Part shown: positions 18,710-26,673 of the stretch, one piece after another | Layout: every line of letters starts with the position of its first letter | Position numbering within the stretch: position 1 is the first letter of the stretch | Assembly: GCF_900774055.1 (NCBI RefSeq) | Contig: NZ_CAAGSW010000005.1 | Coordinates: 62,001-126,000 of the forward strand | Length of the DNA stretch: 64,000 bases | Direction: 5' to 3' | Source: Methanococcoides sp. AM1 | Lineage (GTDB): Archaea; Halobacteriota; Methanosarcinia; Methanosarcinales; Methanosarcinaceae | The notes under the pieces: generated by a model | The model's database searches: none | Told to the model about the DNA's origin: nothing | What the model saw: the letters and a program-made list of their open reading frames with translations, nothing else | Position numbers and translations under genes: made by a program

Positions 18710-19598
18710 TTGCCAATGTTGCGGTTGCAGAGCTGGACAAAGTCATACCAAGTTTGTCAGCTGCAGAAAGTTTCCTGTCCGGAGCATTTGCCCACTTCAG
18801 GTTGCTGAAGGTCAGGGTCTTTGACATCGCAGTGAAAGCCAATGTGTGATCTGCACCTGCAAAGATGTCAGTATCAATGCTCATATCGGTGAGAGATACA
18901 CCAAGTTCCACGGATATCTTCCTGGGGCCATAATCCCAGTCTGCAATGCCGGAATCAAGAGCACTTGACAGGTCTCCTACCGGATCAGCAGGTTGTTCAA
19001 TGGTGAACTTCAGGGAATCGAGAATAAGGCCTTCTGTGCTCAATGCAGCTGAATCATATGTGATGGCGCTGATGTCGTCCCACACAAGGATTCCGGAAGG
19101 TACTGTGGAATGGGCCCCTGTTCCGATATAATCAGTGGTCCAGCCACTAAACTTCGCACCAGGGATATCCACGGATACCTCTGCACGTTCTCCAAAGTTG
19201 CATGAGAACTGGTAGTTCGAGATCACGCCTCCGGACATCACACCATATTCACTGCCTGCGAGCATACCTAGGGAAATGTAATTCTTTGTGTCTCCCGGAA
19301 CATAGCTGCTGAGAGTATCAGCTGACAGGATCACAGGTAAAAGTGTCCAGTCTGTGGGATTCAGTGTGATTCCTACAGACATTTCCTCTCCCACTTTCTC
19401 AGCATCAGAGGATCCTAATGGATCACTGGCAGATGCTCCAGGAAGATAACTGTATTCGTCAATCTTTGCACCACCTTTGAAAGATACATCAAGGATCCTT
19501 CCACTCATCTGCTTCCATGTACCATCTGTGGGAGCAGTTCCAAAGGCGGATTCTTCCAGCCACTCGGCATATTTCAGTTTTGAGGAATCTATTACCAT
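18702..19598 (-). CDS. major tail tube protein
   Basis: 298 residues, beta-rich, with the siphovirus tube pattern: an N-terminal SSKLKYAEWLEESAFGTAP, LDVSFKGGAKIDEYSYLPG, and internal repeats of the MSVGITLNPTDWTLLP kind, then VELGVSLTDMSIDTDIFAG and LTFSNLKWANAPDRKLSAAD. It immediately precedes the frameshifted chaperone, which is the canonical order. No sheath gene is nearby, arguing for a non-contractile tail. Confidence 0.85.
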   Translation of the reverse strand: MVIDSSKLKYAEWLEESAFGTAPTDGTWKQMSGRILDVSFKGGAKIDEYSYLPGASASDPLGSSDAEKVGEEMSVGITLNPTDWTLLPVILSADTLSSYVPGDTKNYISLGMLAGSEYGVMSGGVISNYQFSCNFGERAEVSVDIPGAKFSGWTTDYIGTGAHSTVPSGILVWDDISAITYDSAALSTEGLILDSLKFTIEQPADPVGDLSSALDSGIADWDYGPRKISVELGVSLTDMSIDTDIFAGADHTLAFTAMSKTLTFSNLKWANAPDRKLSAADKLGMTLSSSATATLAIA

Positions 19599-19601
19599 GT
19601 C

Positions 19602-19958
19602 TCAAGCCTCCTGTAAGTAAGTTGTAATCTTCTGTTTCCGTGCTACCAGTTCACCAATCTCGTCCTGGCGTTTCTGACGTATCAGGTCCTGCTCGTCTTT
19701 ATCAAGAGTCACAGGGATGTTGTCCAGTTCGTCATTCTTAGTCTGTATCTGGGAATTGACGATCCTGAGTTCCTGTGTCAGCTTTTCGTTCAAGGCAGGA
19801 TTGTCACGAATTGCTTTCCGTAGCTCGTCACGTTCAGCTTCTGCAGCTGCAAGACTTGCCTGCAGTTCTGCGTTCTTCACGTTCACAATCTCAAGCTCTG
19901 CTTTGAGCAGCTCATCCGGTTCTGCAACCGTTTCTTCTGGTGGGGTTGGTTCTGCCAT
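19602..19958 (-). CDS. coiled-coil protein in the tail module
   Basis: 118 residues. Pro/Glu-rich start (MAEPTPPEETVAEPDELL) and then an almost continuous helix with heptad-like leucines (AELQASLAAAEAERDELRKA; ELRIVNSQIQTKNDELDNIP). It ends four bases before the tube gene begins. No family is recognised; a structural or assembly role is inferred from position. Confidence 0.7.
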   Translation of the reverse strand: MAEPTPPEETVAEPDELLKAELEIVNVKNAELQASLAAAEAERDELRKAIRDNPALNEKLTQELRIVNSQIQTKNDELDNIPVTLDKDEQDLIRQKRQDEIGELVARKQKITTYLQEA

Positions 19959-19967
19959 GGTCTCGCC

Positions 19968-20399
19968 TCATGCGTGGTATAGGTCAATTGAAATGATATA
20001 GTCGAAAATATGATCAGCATATGAAGGCTGCACGGAGTGGATATCTTCCTCAGCATTAAAGATCCGGACATCGCCGGTAAGTGGAGTTGTCCATGACTCA
20101 ATTTCTGTGATGATTGCCTGGGAAAAAGCATCTGCAATGATCGCGCCATTGATGCCTGAAGCTTCCTTGGTGAGGATGTGAATTGTGAGAGTAGATTGGT
20201 AATAGAGGACTCCATCATAAACATCTCTAATGTGCTGAATGCCATCATTTGAGACGTTCAGGGATATTGTGGGGTATGATGTAAGCTCCTGATTTGACCA
20301 AATCTTGGATGCATTGATCTCGGTAGTATCAATTGTTACAGCTGCAGGCAGTTGTTTGAAGATCTCTTTCTTCTGAGCTTCAGTAAATACTCTTGACAA
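19968..20399 (-). CDS. tail terminator / neck protein
   Basis: 143 residues with the pattern of small tail-completion proteins (beta segments YPTISLNVSNDGIQHIRDVY and LYYQSTLTIHILTKEAS, plus a central helix IIADAFSQAIITEIESW). TTG start at 20399 preceded by GGAGGA. The conserved viral promoter element at 20466-20483 lies upstream and starts this tail transcript with a leader. The assignment rests on size, fold impression and position before the tube gene. Confidence 0.65.
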   Translation of the reverse strand: MSRVFTEAQKKEIFKQLPAAVTIDTTEINASKIWSNQELTSYPTISLNVSNDGIQHIRDVYDGVLYYQSTLTIHILTKEASGINGAIIADAFSQAIITEIESWTTPLTGDVRIFNAEEDIHSVQPSYADHIFDYIISIDLYHA

Positions 20400-20465
20400 G
20401 TCTCAGGGTCCTCCTGGTTAAGTGAGAATGTGGGTTCTCCACAGGAAGAGGGGGGATGTAGAAGT

Positions 20466-20483
20466 ATATAAGGGAAAGTTCAA
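20466..20483 (-). promoter_or_regulatory. viral late promoter element, tail operon
   Basis: On the minus strand TTTGAACTTTCCCTTATATA, a near copy of the provirus consensus TTTCAACTTTCCTTTTTATA. It is oriented to transcribe the tail terminator and the tail genes beyond it. Confidence 0.65.
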
Positions 20484-20689
20484 ACTGCTAATTCTCTTTT
20501 GTAATAGTCTGTCAGAACCTGGTTGGTAACTTCCTTGAGTATCGATCCTTCGAGCTCGCTTTCGTGCTTCTTATGTTGCTGCACAAGCCAGTCGATCATC
20601 TCTCCTTTCGAGAGTTTTAGTTCTCCTGATACACGTTCGAGATATCGCAAACTTTCTTCAGAAATGGTTGTATGAATTCTCCGTCTCAT
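20480..20689 (-). CDS. ribbon-helix-helix DNA-binding protein
   Basis: 69 residues: MRRRIHTTISEESLRYLERV is an Arc/MetJ-type strand-helix, and the second helix contains LSKGEMIDWLVQQHKK. The tail (EGSILKEVTNQVLTDYYKRE) is helical. Its 3' end overlaps the late promoter element (20466-20483), and its start overlaps the stop of the next gene upstream (20686-20689). It may repress or pace the tail operon promoter it overlaps; this is inference. Confidence 0.75.
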   Translation of the reverse strand: MRRRIHTTISEESLRYLERVSGELKLSKGEMIDWLVQQHKKHESELEGSILKEVTNQVLTDYYKRELAV

Positions 20690-21081
20690 TTTCCACTCAT
20701 TATTTTCTTGATCTTCTTTTTGTTCTCATTGAATGCAGAACGCATGAATGATCTTTCCGGAATACCAGCTTTTGGAGCACCAAACTCGTGATACTTGGCG
20801 ATCTGCGCACGGGATCCGAACACACCGACTTCCACGGTATCCCCGGACAGATCGTGGCTGATCTGATCCAACAGTTCACCGCTATCAAAAAGCGGAGTAT
20901 CGCTCCCTTTCCTCTTCACAGTAGCTTCTTTCAATGGAGGAGTGAGACCCGACTGAATCTTCATGACCATTTCCCCTTCCAGGAACACACCTGCTTTTGC
21001 TAGATTCTGCTGCACGGAAGATTCAAGATCTTGCCGGAACTGGCCGAGTTTCGATTCCCTGTTGGTCTTTATTTTGATCAT
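20686..21081 (-). CDS. HK97 gp10-like tail/neck completion protein
   Basis: 131 residues. N-terminal helix FRQDLESSVQQNLAKAGVFL, then the gp10-family central part (DTPLFDSGELLDQISHDLSGDTVEVGVFG) and C-terminal KYHEFGAPKAGIPERSFMRSAF. The YHEFG...PERSFMR pattern is characteristic. It joins head and tail. Four-base overlaps on both sides show tight coupling. Confidence 0.85.
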   Translation of the reverse strand: MIKIKTNRESKLGQFRQDLESSVQQNLAKAGVFLEGEMVMKIQSGLTPPLKEATVKRKGSDTPLFDSGELLDQISHDLSGDTVEVGVFGSRAQIAKYHEFGAPKAGIPERSFMRSAFNENKKKIKKIMSGK

Positions 21082-21341
21082 GACAAACTACTCAGAATAT
21101 AACCCACAATTGCGATTATAACAACGAGCGCACCGTCAATGTAAGATTCTCGACGAGCAAGAGAATTGATCTTCTCATCTAGAGAACTACACTTTTTCTG
21201 TTCGAGATAACACAGACGTTTCTCAATATTAGCATTGATGTCCTCCTGCGTATCGAATTTCTGGTCGATGTGTCGCTCAAGAGCACTGAATTTTACTTCG
21301 AGATACTTCTTGAGTGACACATGGTTTTCTTCATCGGTCAC
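21078..21341 (-). CDS. coiled-coil protein with C-terminal membrane anchor
   Basis: 87 residues from GTG 21341, preceded by GGAGTGA. A heptad-rich helix (EVKFSALERHIDQKFDTQED) is followed by a C-terminal membrane helix (GALVVIIAIVGYILSSLS). With the next gene upstream it forms a pair of small membrane proteins, a common layout for holin or spannin-like lysis functions. No enzyme of lysis is adjacent. Function uncertain. Confidence 0.7.
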   Translation of the reverse strand: MTDEENHVSLKKYLEVKFSALERHIDQKFDTQEDINANIEKRLCYLEQKKCSSLDEKINSLARRESYIDGALVVIIAIVGYILSSLS

Positions 21342-21345
21342 AGAT

Positions 21346-21657
21346 TCACTCCGGAACTTGTTTGTTTTTGACCAGCTTTGCAGCTTGTTTGAGTTTCTCG
21401 ACCACATCGTTGAGTTCGGCCATAATCGCTGTAATCTCATCTTTGGAAAGAGCATCGTCTTTGAGTGCAGCATCGATCTTCTCGATGAGTTCACTGAGTT
21501 CAGTAACGAGTTCGTCTGCAAATGATAAAGCAACATTCAGCTTTGCGATGAGCACTTTGGCAGTGTAGTACTTTGCGATTAATGCAACGAATGCAGCAGT
21601 AACAAGACCACTGCCTATGTAAAATAGGTCAACGGAAGGTTCCATGATTATCACCAC
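21346..21657 (-). CDS. holin-like membrane protein
   Basis: 103 residues from GTG 21657. One N-terminal membrane helix (DLFYIGSGLVTAAFVALIAK) and a charged helical tail (LVTELSELIEKIDAALKDDA; VEKLKQAAKLVKNKQ). The viral promoter element at 21678-21697 lies about 26 bp from the start codon, so the mRNA is essentially leaderless. The holin assignment is from topology and context only. Confidence 0.65.
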   Translation of the reverse strand: MVIIMEPSVDLFYIGSGLVTAAFVALIAKYYTAKVLIAKLNVALSFADELVTELSELIEKIDAALKDDALSKDEITAIMAELNDVVEKLKQAAKLVKNKQVPE

Positions 21658-21677
21658 ATGTGGGTGACGTTTGCGAG

Positions 21678-21697
21678 TATAAAAAGGAAAGTTGAAA
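21678..21697 (-). promoter_or_regulatory. viral late promoter element, lysis-like pair
   Basis: Exact copy of the consensus TTTCAACTTTCCTTTTTATA on the minus strand. The TATA centre is about 25 nt before the GTG start at 21657. Confidence 0.75.
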
Positions 21698-21703
21698 TCA
21701 GAA

Positions 21704-21952
21704 TCAGAGCTTCAATCCATCCCCATGACACTTATATTTCGTAGGGGTCACACCAGGCTTCTCGGCAAGCATTTCTTGATGCTTCTCCTGGCACTCCTTG
21801 CAGCAATAAGGAAGCATGATAATCCCGTATCGTTTGAAATAGTCGACAAAGAACTGCTTCTTCTGCTCAAGAGGCATTTCCACGACATTGTTGCATTCAG
21901 GATTGCTACAGCTGCATTGCATGAGATCAGCGGTCAATTTGCACCACCCCAT
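21704..21952 (-). CDS. Cys-rich zinc-binding protein
   Basis: 82 residues from ATG 21952; an internal ATG at 21922 is an alternative start. Cysteines lie in CSCSNPECNN and YCCKECQEKHQ, enough for one or two zinc knuckles. It overlaps the preceding small gene by 26 bp. Function unknown. Confidence 0.65.
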   Translation of the reverse strand: MGWCKLTADLMQCSCSNPECNNVVEMPLEQKKQFFVDYFKRYGIIMLPYCCKECQEKHQEMLAEKPGVTPTKYKCHGDGLKL

Positions 21953-22127
21953 TCACACATGCTTCCGGGTAGAGTTCACTGACTTCCAGACCCTGCTCGC
22001 CGATACTGCAGCAGATGTTGGTCACATGGATCAGAAAGGGCAATCTTCGGGCTTCACATGTAAAGAAATCAGAACATTTGTTTGTACAGACGATACCATA
22101 ATCAGGAGTGGATTTGTGGCATAACAT
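21927..22127 (-). CDS. small Cys-rich protein
   Basis: 66 residues from ATG 22127 with seven cysteines (CHKSTPDYGIVCTNKCSDFFTC read in two pieces; ICCSIGEQG; PEACVNG). A TATA-like AAATTATACC lies upstream at 22135-22145. It could be an accessory metal protein. No homologue is recognised. Confidence 0.55.
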   Translation of the reverse strand: MLCHKSTPDYGIVCTNKCSDFFTCEARRLPFLIHVTNICCSIGEQGLEVSELYPEACVNGVVQIDR

Positions 22128-22162
22128 CACATTATGGTATAATTTTTGTAGTATATACCGTT

Positions 22163-22507
22163 TTATCTATGTGCAATCAAGTATGTGGACCTTGATTCAC
22201 CTGTATATTTCTCAATCAAATTGTTCGTGTTAATCTTCTGAACGACATCATAATCCACAGAATCGATTGTGATTCGGTCACCGACCTCCAACGTGTCAGT
22301 AGTTGCCAGTTTTCTAGTACCACGTTCAATCAGGCCTGCATCGATATACTGCAGGTCCTGAAGGGTTAGGTCAGTTACATGTCCTGTAATTGTAGTCGAA
22401 CTCGTAGATTCAGGAACCCAATCGCCATTTGTATCTGTGTAACCCGAAGTGACTGCAGTTCTTGTAATGACACCATCGTAATCGAAAACATCAAACATCT
22501 CGATCAC
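22163..22507 (-). CDS. head-closure (stopper) protein candidate
   Basis: 114 residues, mostly beta strands, with the profile of SPP1 gp16/HK97 gp7-like adaptors (VITRTAVTSGYTDTNGDWVP; DRITIDSVDYDVVQKINTNN). It overlaps the upstream connector gene by four bases (22504-22507). Position between connector and tail-completion genes supports the call. Confidence 0.65.
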   Translation of the reverse strand: MIEMFDVFDYDGVITRTAVTSGYTDTNGDWVPESTSSTTITGHVTDLTLQDLQYIDAGLIERGTRKLATTDTLEVGDRITIDSVDYDVVQKINTNNLIEKYTGESRSTYLIAHR

Positions 22508-23178
22508 TCCGAATAGAATGTAGATGTATTCGTTCCGGAATATCTCCCCATGGAAGACTTTATCCGGAGCGACTTGATCAGCCTCTCAGCATCTGCCTGA
22601 TAATCTGCTACCTTCTTCTTCCCACCAAACTCAATACTTGAACCGTTCTCGGAGATCTTCGAGATGTTCATCTTGTCCGGAAGAGCGGTGGCTAATCGAT
22701 CAATCACAAGACAGACGACTGCCTGCTTTGCAAGATTTGCAGCTACACCCCCAAATGTTGATCTATTGGTCTGAAGTTTCAGGACCCCTTCACATTCCAC
22801 GATCAGGTCTGCAACATCCACACTGCTCACATCAGAGCTTGTGATGTTTGCTTCCCTGTAGACATCTTCTACGTTAGCCAGGGAAGTTGTCACAGGTATT
22901 GCCACTGTGAAATAGGCAGAGTCGATGATAGTGTTCAGTGAACCTGATTCCCATTCATAACGCCAGTCTCCTGCATCAGCATCTGTAGGGATGGTATAAG
23001 CATAGTAGTAGACACCCACAGATGGATTTGTCATGCTGGTTTTCTGAATGGTCTCTTCCAGTGTACCTGACGGATCGTAGATCTTTAATGTCAAAGATGT
23101 GGGGTCATATACATTGCCATCTGCATCTTTGATTGTGATCTGAGGGGTGATTGATTCCCCTGGTGCTTTTGCGCTCAT
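22504..23178 (-). CDS. head-tail connector with N-terminal Ig-like domain
   Basis: 224 residues in two parts. Residues 1-95 form an Ig-like/MG2-type beta domain (QITIKDADGNVYDPTSLTLK; VGVYYYAYTIPTDADAGDWR). The remainder is helical like gp6/gp15-type connectors (LIVECEGVLKLQTNRSTFGG; LAKQAVVCLVIDRLATALP). Fusion of a surface-type Ig domain with a connector is notable. It overlaps both neighbours by four bases. Confidence 0.7.
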   Translation of the reverse strand: MSAKAPGESITPQITIKDADGNVYDPTSLTLKIYDPSGTLEETIQKTSMTNPSVGVYYYAYTIPTDADAGDWRYEWESGSLNTIIDSAYFTVAIPVTTSLANVEDVYREANITSSDVSSVDVADLIVECEGVLKLQTNRSTFGGVAANLAKQAVVCLVIDRLATALPDKMNISKISENGSSIEFGGKKKVADYQADAERLIKSLRIKSSMGRYSGTNTSTFYSE

Positions 23179-24641
23179 AGTTCCTCCATTTTCGTAGTTA
23201 ATTCTCTCGTCGTAAGGGTTGAAATGTGATCTCTCAAGCTGAGAATGGTAGAAGGATCTCCGGTGCTCAGAATAACACGGATAATCTTCTTTGTGCGGAT
23301 ATCATAGATTGCCTGGACACTATCATCCAAGTGTATGTCATAGACAGAGGCCTTGTCCGAGTCAAGGAGAACGTCATAGACCCCTTCGGAATCCTGATCC
23401 AGAAGTATGTCATAGACTGCTGACTTGACATCGTCCAGTGACACATCGTACAAGGCCACAGGCTTACCGTCAAGCAGGATGTCGAATACTGACTGGTTTG
23501 TCCGGTCCACGAGGATATCATAGATTGCACCCTTGCCAGCGTCCAATATGATGTCATATGATGCTACAGGCTTGCCGTCGAGTAGGATATCATAGATGGC
23601 TTCCGTACCAGCTGCATCTACAAGCATATCGTACGATGCAGCCTTGTCCTCATCAAGCAGGATATCATACACAGCTGCTACAAGCTTTTCAACTGCCGTC
23701 AGTATATCATAAACGGCTTCAACGTCAGTGTTCAACAGGACATCGTAAACGGCTGACGGCTTACCATTCAACAGCATGTCATATGCTGCAATCTTGCCAA
23801 CATTGATCAGAATATCATAGACTGCCTGCGGAGTCTGATCTACGAGGATATCATACAATGCTGCCTTGTTTAAATCTATCAGGATATCATAAGATGCTGC
23901 AGGAGTACAATTCAAAAGCATGTCATATGCAGCGACATTATCGCTGTCCAGCAGGATATCATAAGATGCAGAACTGTCATCATCAAGAAGCATGTCATAA
24001 ATCGAAGCAACCGTTTTATCAACTTCCGGTTCCGGTTTTAGTGGTATAATTATCGCTTCCCACGGAGCACTTGCACTTACGTCGAGTGTAACATTCGATT
24101 CTGTCTGAGCAGTTGTTTGCAGTTTATACTGCAACGAAATCACGGAATCGGTATAATAATCAGTTGGATAATAATACGCTTCCGTCCACCCACCAGTCAT
24201 ACTCTGCTTTGTATTGTCATCATCCATTCCGTAGCACGCAAGAATCATACAATCATTGACATCTGGTGCAGTTGTCAGTGACACTTCCATAGTGTCATCG
24301 GTACCACTATTCGTAAACCCATCGTCGAAAGGGCTGCCTGTTGTTATGCAACCACGGAACGCTGACATAGCCCCCATAATTTGGTCGTTTGAAGCACCAC
24401 TGAAAAGCTGTGTGCCGCTTTCACTCCCTGTAGAACGTTTCCAGAACAACTGTAGATTCGGTGGAGTGGATATCTCTTTTGCAAGTGTCCAATCAGAAGG
24501 AGTTGTACATCCGATAGCCCCACCGGTATAAATCAACGCAACTATAATATCATCTGCCTGCAAACTTGCCGGATACGCTATAGGGGCATTACCATCGTTA
24601 TCGTGTCCCTCGCTTCCACTGCTTACATAGGTAATGCCCAT
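23175..24641 (-). CDS. virion protein with lectin-like head and YDILLD repeats
   Basis: 488 residues. Residues 1-205 resemble a jelly-roll surface domain (DIIVALIYTGGAIGCTTPSD; QLFWKRSTGSESGTQLFSGA). Residues of about 212-447 are 19-20 copies of a 12-residue unit with consensus YDILLDxxKxAx (examples YDILLDSDNVAA, YDILVDQTPQAV). A short tail VILSTGDPSTILSLRDHIST follows. It sits among head and neck genes and is therefore probably a decoration fibre or whisker. I know no family made of this repeat. Units differ enough that the array is not a recent expansion. Confidence 0.75.
   Translation of the reverse strand: MGITYVSSGSEGHDNDGNAPIAYPASLQADDIIVALIYTGGAIGCTTPSDWTLAKEISTPPNLQLFWKRSTGSESGTQLFSGASNDQIMGAMSAFRGCITTGSPFDDGFTNSGTDDTMEVSLTTAPDVNDCMILACYGMDDDNTKQSMTGGWTEAYYYPTDYYTDSVISLQYKLQTTAQTESNVTLDVSASAPWEAIIIPLKPEPEVDKTVASIYDMLLDDDSSASYDILLDSDNVAAYDMLLNCTPAASYDILIDLNKAALYDILVDQTPQAVYDILINVGKIAAYDMLLNGKPSAVYDVLLNTDVEAVYDILTAVEKLVAAVYDILLDEDKAASYDMLVDAAGTEAIYDILLDGKPVASYDIILDAGKGAIYDILVDRTNQSVFDILLDGKPVALYDVSLDDVKSAVYDILLDQDSEGVYDVLLDSDKASVYDIHLDDSVQAIYDIRTKKIIRVILSTGDPSTILSLRDHISTLTTRELTTKMEEL
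23295..24008 (-). repeat. coding array of 36-bp units
   Basis: About 20 in-frame units of 36 bp (two of 39-42 bp), each encoding a YDILLD-type dodecapeptide. The tyrosine-aspartate pair is nearly invariant (one FD). Variable positions 7-11 include KPVAS, TPQAV, DKAAS and VKSAV. The motif ATATCATA recurs on the plus strand in most units. Confidence 0.9.
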
Positions 24642-24675
24642 AAAATCACCTCACAAAAAAGAAAAATGGAGACGA

Positions 24676-25149
24676 TTAGGTTGAACCGAATCCGATTGTG
24701 AATCCGTCACCGGTCTCACCTGCAGCACTGGCAGCAACAACCCGCTTGATCCAGATTGCACCTGATGCATTCTGTATAAGATCACCAATGCTGATTGCAT
24801 TTGCATGACCCTTAGTATCAGGTGTATAGTACGTAGCCCCAACACCCTCAACCGACTGCACACCGGCAGATGTAGCTGCTGCAATGCTGATTGTGGTGTT
24901 AGCATTGGATGGGATAGTCTCAATCCAGGACTTCACTGCATTCCATGTATCAGCATTCTCATTCCGGACGTAGATCTTCCTATAGTCAGTTGCACCTGCT
25001 ACCCTCTGGGCATCCGTGACATCATCGAAGATGTTCTGATCAGCACCGCTGGTGATCTCTGCGGCGGTATTGATTGCACCACCGTGCGTACCACCTTCTG
25101 TCCATGTAGTACACTGATAGATTTTGATATTAGCCTCAGTTATTGACAT
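24676..25149 (-). CDS. virion-module protein, unknown
   Basis: 157 residues, beta-rich and Ala/Thr-rich (NIKIYQCTTWTEGGTHGGAI; TTISIAAATSAGVQSVEGVG). It opens MSITEANIKIYQ. It lies between the capsid genes and the repeat protein, so a head-surface or connector role is likely. No family is recognised. Confidence 0.65.
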   Translation of the reverse strand: MSITEANIKIYQCTTWTEGGTHGGAINTAAEITSGADQNIFDDVTDAQRVAGATDYRKIYVRNENADTWNAVKSWIETIPSNANTTISIAAATSAGVQSVEGVGATYYTPDTKGHANAISIGDLIQNASGAIWIKRVVAASAAGETGDGFTIGFGST

Positions 25150-25187
25150 TTGGCATCACCTCGAAAAGAAGGATTGTGACCCGGAGG

Positions 25188-25388
25188 TCACTCTTCCACA
25201 GGAGGCTCTTCCTCTTCTGGAGGCTCCTCCACAGGCTCGACATACTTGACTGCATGACCTACAGAAATCAACATCTCTGCAGTTATCTTGTCAGCATCGA
25301 ACACGTCTCCCTTTTTGTAGATCTCACCATTTCCAAGCATCTGTGTGCCGATGATCACTTCAAGTTTGACCTTCTTTGCAGCAGCCAT
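25188..25388 (-). CDS. small head-module protein with acidic tail
   Basis: 66 residues. A short beta domain (VKLEVIIGTQMLGNGEIYKK) is followed by AMLISVGHAVKYVEP-like sequence and an acidic, proline-rich tail (EEPPEEEEPPVEE). Similar small proteins follow capsid genes in many tailed viruses. It is immediately downstream of the major capsid gene. Confidence 0.7.
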   Translation of the reverse strand: MAAAKKVKLEVIIGTQMLGNGEIYKKGDVFDADKITAEMLISVGHAVKYVEPVEEPPEEEEPPVEE

Positions 25389-25390
25389 GC

Positions 25391-26230
25391 TTATGCTCCT
25401 GTAATGGCGCCAAATGCATCCGATTTGCCAGTGGTGTCACCGTACTCGTAGTACATTGGGAGGACACGGTCAATGATATCGAAATCGAAGACCATCTGGT
25501 CAGCGTTGTTTGGATCGAGCAGTTTGAACTCTTCAGCAATTACAAGCTCGGCAATGTCTGCACCGATATCTCCACCAAAGACGGTTCCTTCACTTACAGC
25601 GGTTGTGACAAGGATGTTTGGAACTTCTTCCTTGATCATTTCCATCCAGGTACCTGCTGCATTGGAGACTTTCTTGCGGGCCTCGCCTGCATTGGTTGGG
25701 TGCATCATGACGAACTTGCAGTCAAACCCATCGGCTTCAATTGTGGCCTTCAGGTTGATGATGTCCTGATATGGATTCTGTGCATCGGTGAATGTTCCGG
25801 ATCCCCAGTTCTGGCCAGCAGTTACTGCATTATTGTACACGTCTGCCAGACCATCAATACCATAGGTGGAGTCACCATTGATAATGAGATCGTCTTCTTT
25901 GATTGAGACCTTCTTTGTTGCCCTGTCCTGTGAAGCTGACTTTAATCTTCTGGAACTGAACATGTCAATTCTGGACAGACTGTATCCCTTGTGGAGAATT
26001 GGAATGCCCTTTGCCTTCCTGGTCAGATCAAGAGTGTCTTTGCTTCCTGGAGAGAACTTGCTGATGATCTCAGCATCGGTCATGTCAGTAAGCTTGTCGT
26101 ATCCGAATTCCTGTGCACCTTTGTCAACGTTGTTTGGTGCGAGTATCTTCCTTGCAACAAGCTTCTTCTCAGCTACACCAATGATGTTCTTCCTGACGGT
26201 TCTCTTTTCTTCAGCGGTAAGTACTGCCAT
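25391..26230 (-). CDS. major capsid protein, HK97 fold
   Basis: 279 residues. The central IPILHKGYSLSRIDMFSSRR and KVSIKEDDLIINGDSTYGID resemble the encapsulin-like branch of HK97-fold shells. A C-terminal A-domain (ADIAELVIAEEFKLLDPNNA) completes the fold. It follows the protease/scaffold and decoration genes, the normal order. No separate delta domain is evident, in line with a distinct scaffold. Confidence 0.85.
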   Translation of the reverse strand: MAVLTAEEKRTVRKNIIGVAEKKLVARKILAPNNVDKGAQEFGYDKLTDMTDAEIISKFSPGSKDTLDLTRKAKGIPILHKGYSLSRIDMFSSRRLKSASQDRATKKVSIKEDDLIINGDSTYGIDGLADVYNNAVTAGQNWGSGTFTDAQNPYQDIINLKATIEADGFDCKFVMMHPTNAGEARKKVSNAAGTWMEMIKEEVPNILVTTAVSEGTVFGGDIGADIAELVIAEEFKLLDPNNADQMVFDFDIIDRVLPMYYEYGDTTGKSDAFGAITGA

Positions 26231-26235
26231 GATTA

Positions 26236-26667
26236 TTACCTCCTTCCTACCTGTATCCAGATATCTCCCGCAGCTCCAACACTTGACTTGGCAACGCCAA
26301 CGTTCTTTCGCAGATCTGCGAGGAGAGTTATGGCGGTGGTGGTGTCCGGATCGAAGGCTGCGACCTTTGTGACGGTTGCATCGACTTCAAGGAAACTGTT
26401 GATAGTGACTGCGGCGGCTGCAGGTACTTTGATTAGTCCGGAAAGGACAACATCACAAGCATCCCCATCTTCAATGGAATCCTTGCCAGTCGGCTTCTTA
26501 ACGAATCCCACAACAGTTGCGGCAGAATCCGTTGCAGCCTTGATCTGGCTTGTAGATGTTCCTTCGATTACAGGAGCGTACTGTGCACCAGTTGCAAAGG
26601 CTATTGCACCCTCTGCAACACGAGTAACAATTTGATCTTCTGTGATCTTGTATCCATTTTCAACCAT
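26236..26667 (-). CDS. capsid decoration/stabilisation protein
   Basis: 143 residues, Ala/Val-rich and beta-dominated (VTRVAEGAIAFATGAQYAPV; GDACDVVLSGLIKVPAAAAV), resembling DUF2190-type capsid cement proteins. It ends 5 bp before the major capsid gene. Assignment is by composition and position. Confidence 0.7.
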   Translation of the reverse strand: MVENGYKITEDQIVTRVAEGAIAFATGAQYAPVIEGTSTSQIKAATDSAATVVGFVKKPTGKDSIEDGDACDVVLSGLIKVPAAAAVTINSFLEVDATVTKVAAFDPDTTTAITLLADLRKNVGVAKSSVGAAGDIWIQVGRR

Positions 26668-26673
26668 GTTTCA

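Noticed and set aside
23295-24008. Regular 36-bp repeats that resemble a CRISPR array
   Set aside because: The units vary throughout, have no conserved repeat separated by unique spacers, and keep one open frame encoding YDILLD dodecapeptides.
23558-24049. Plus-strand ORFs rich in Cys, His and Tyr opposite the repeat gene
   Set aside because: They are antisense shadows of the YDILLD repeat array with no ribosome sites and no family similarity.
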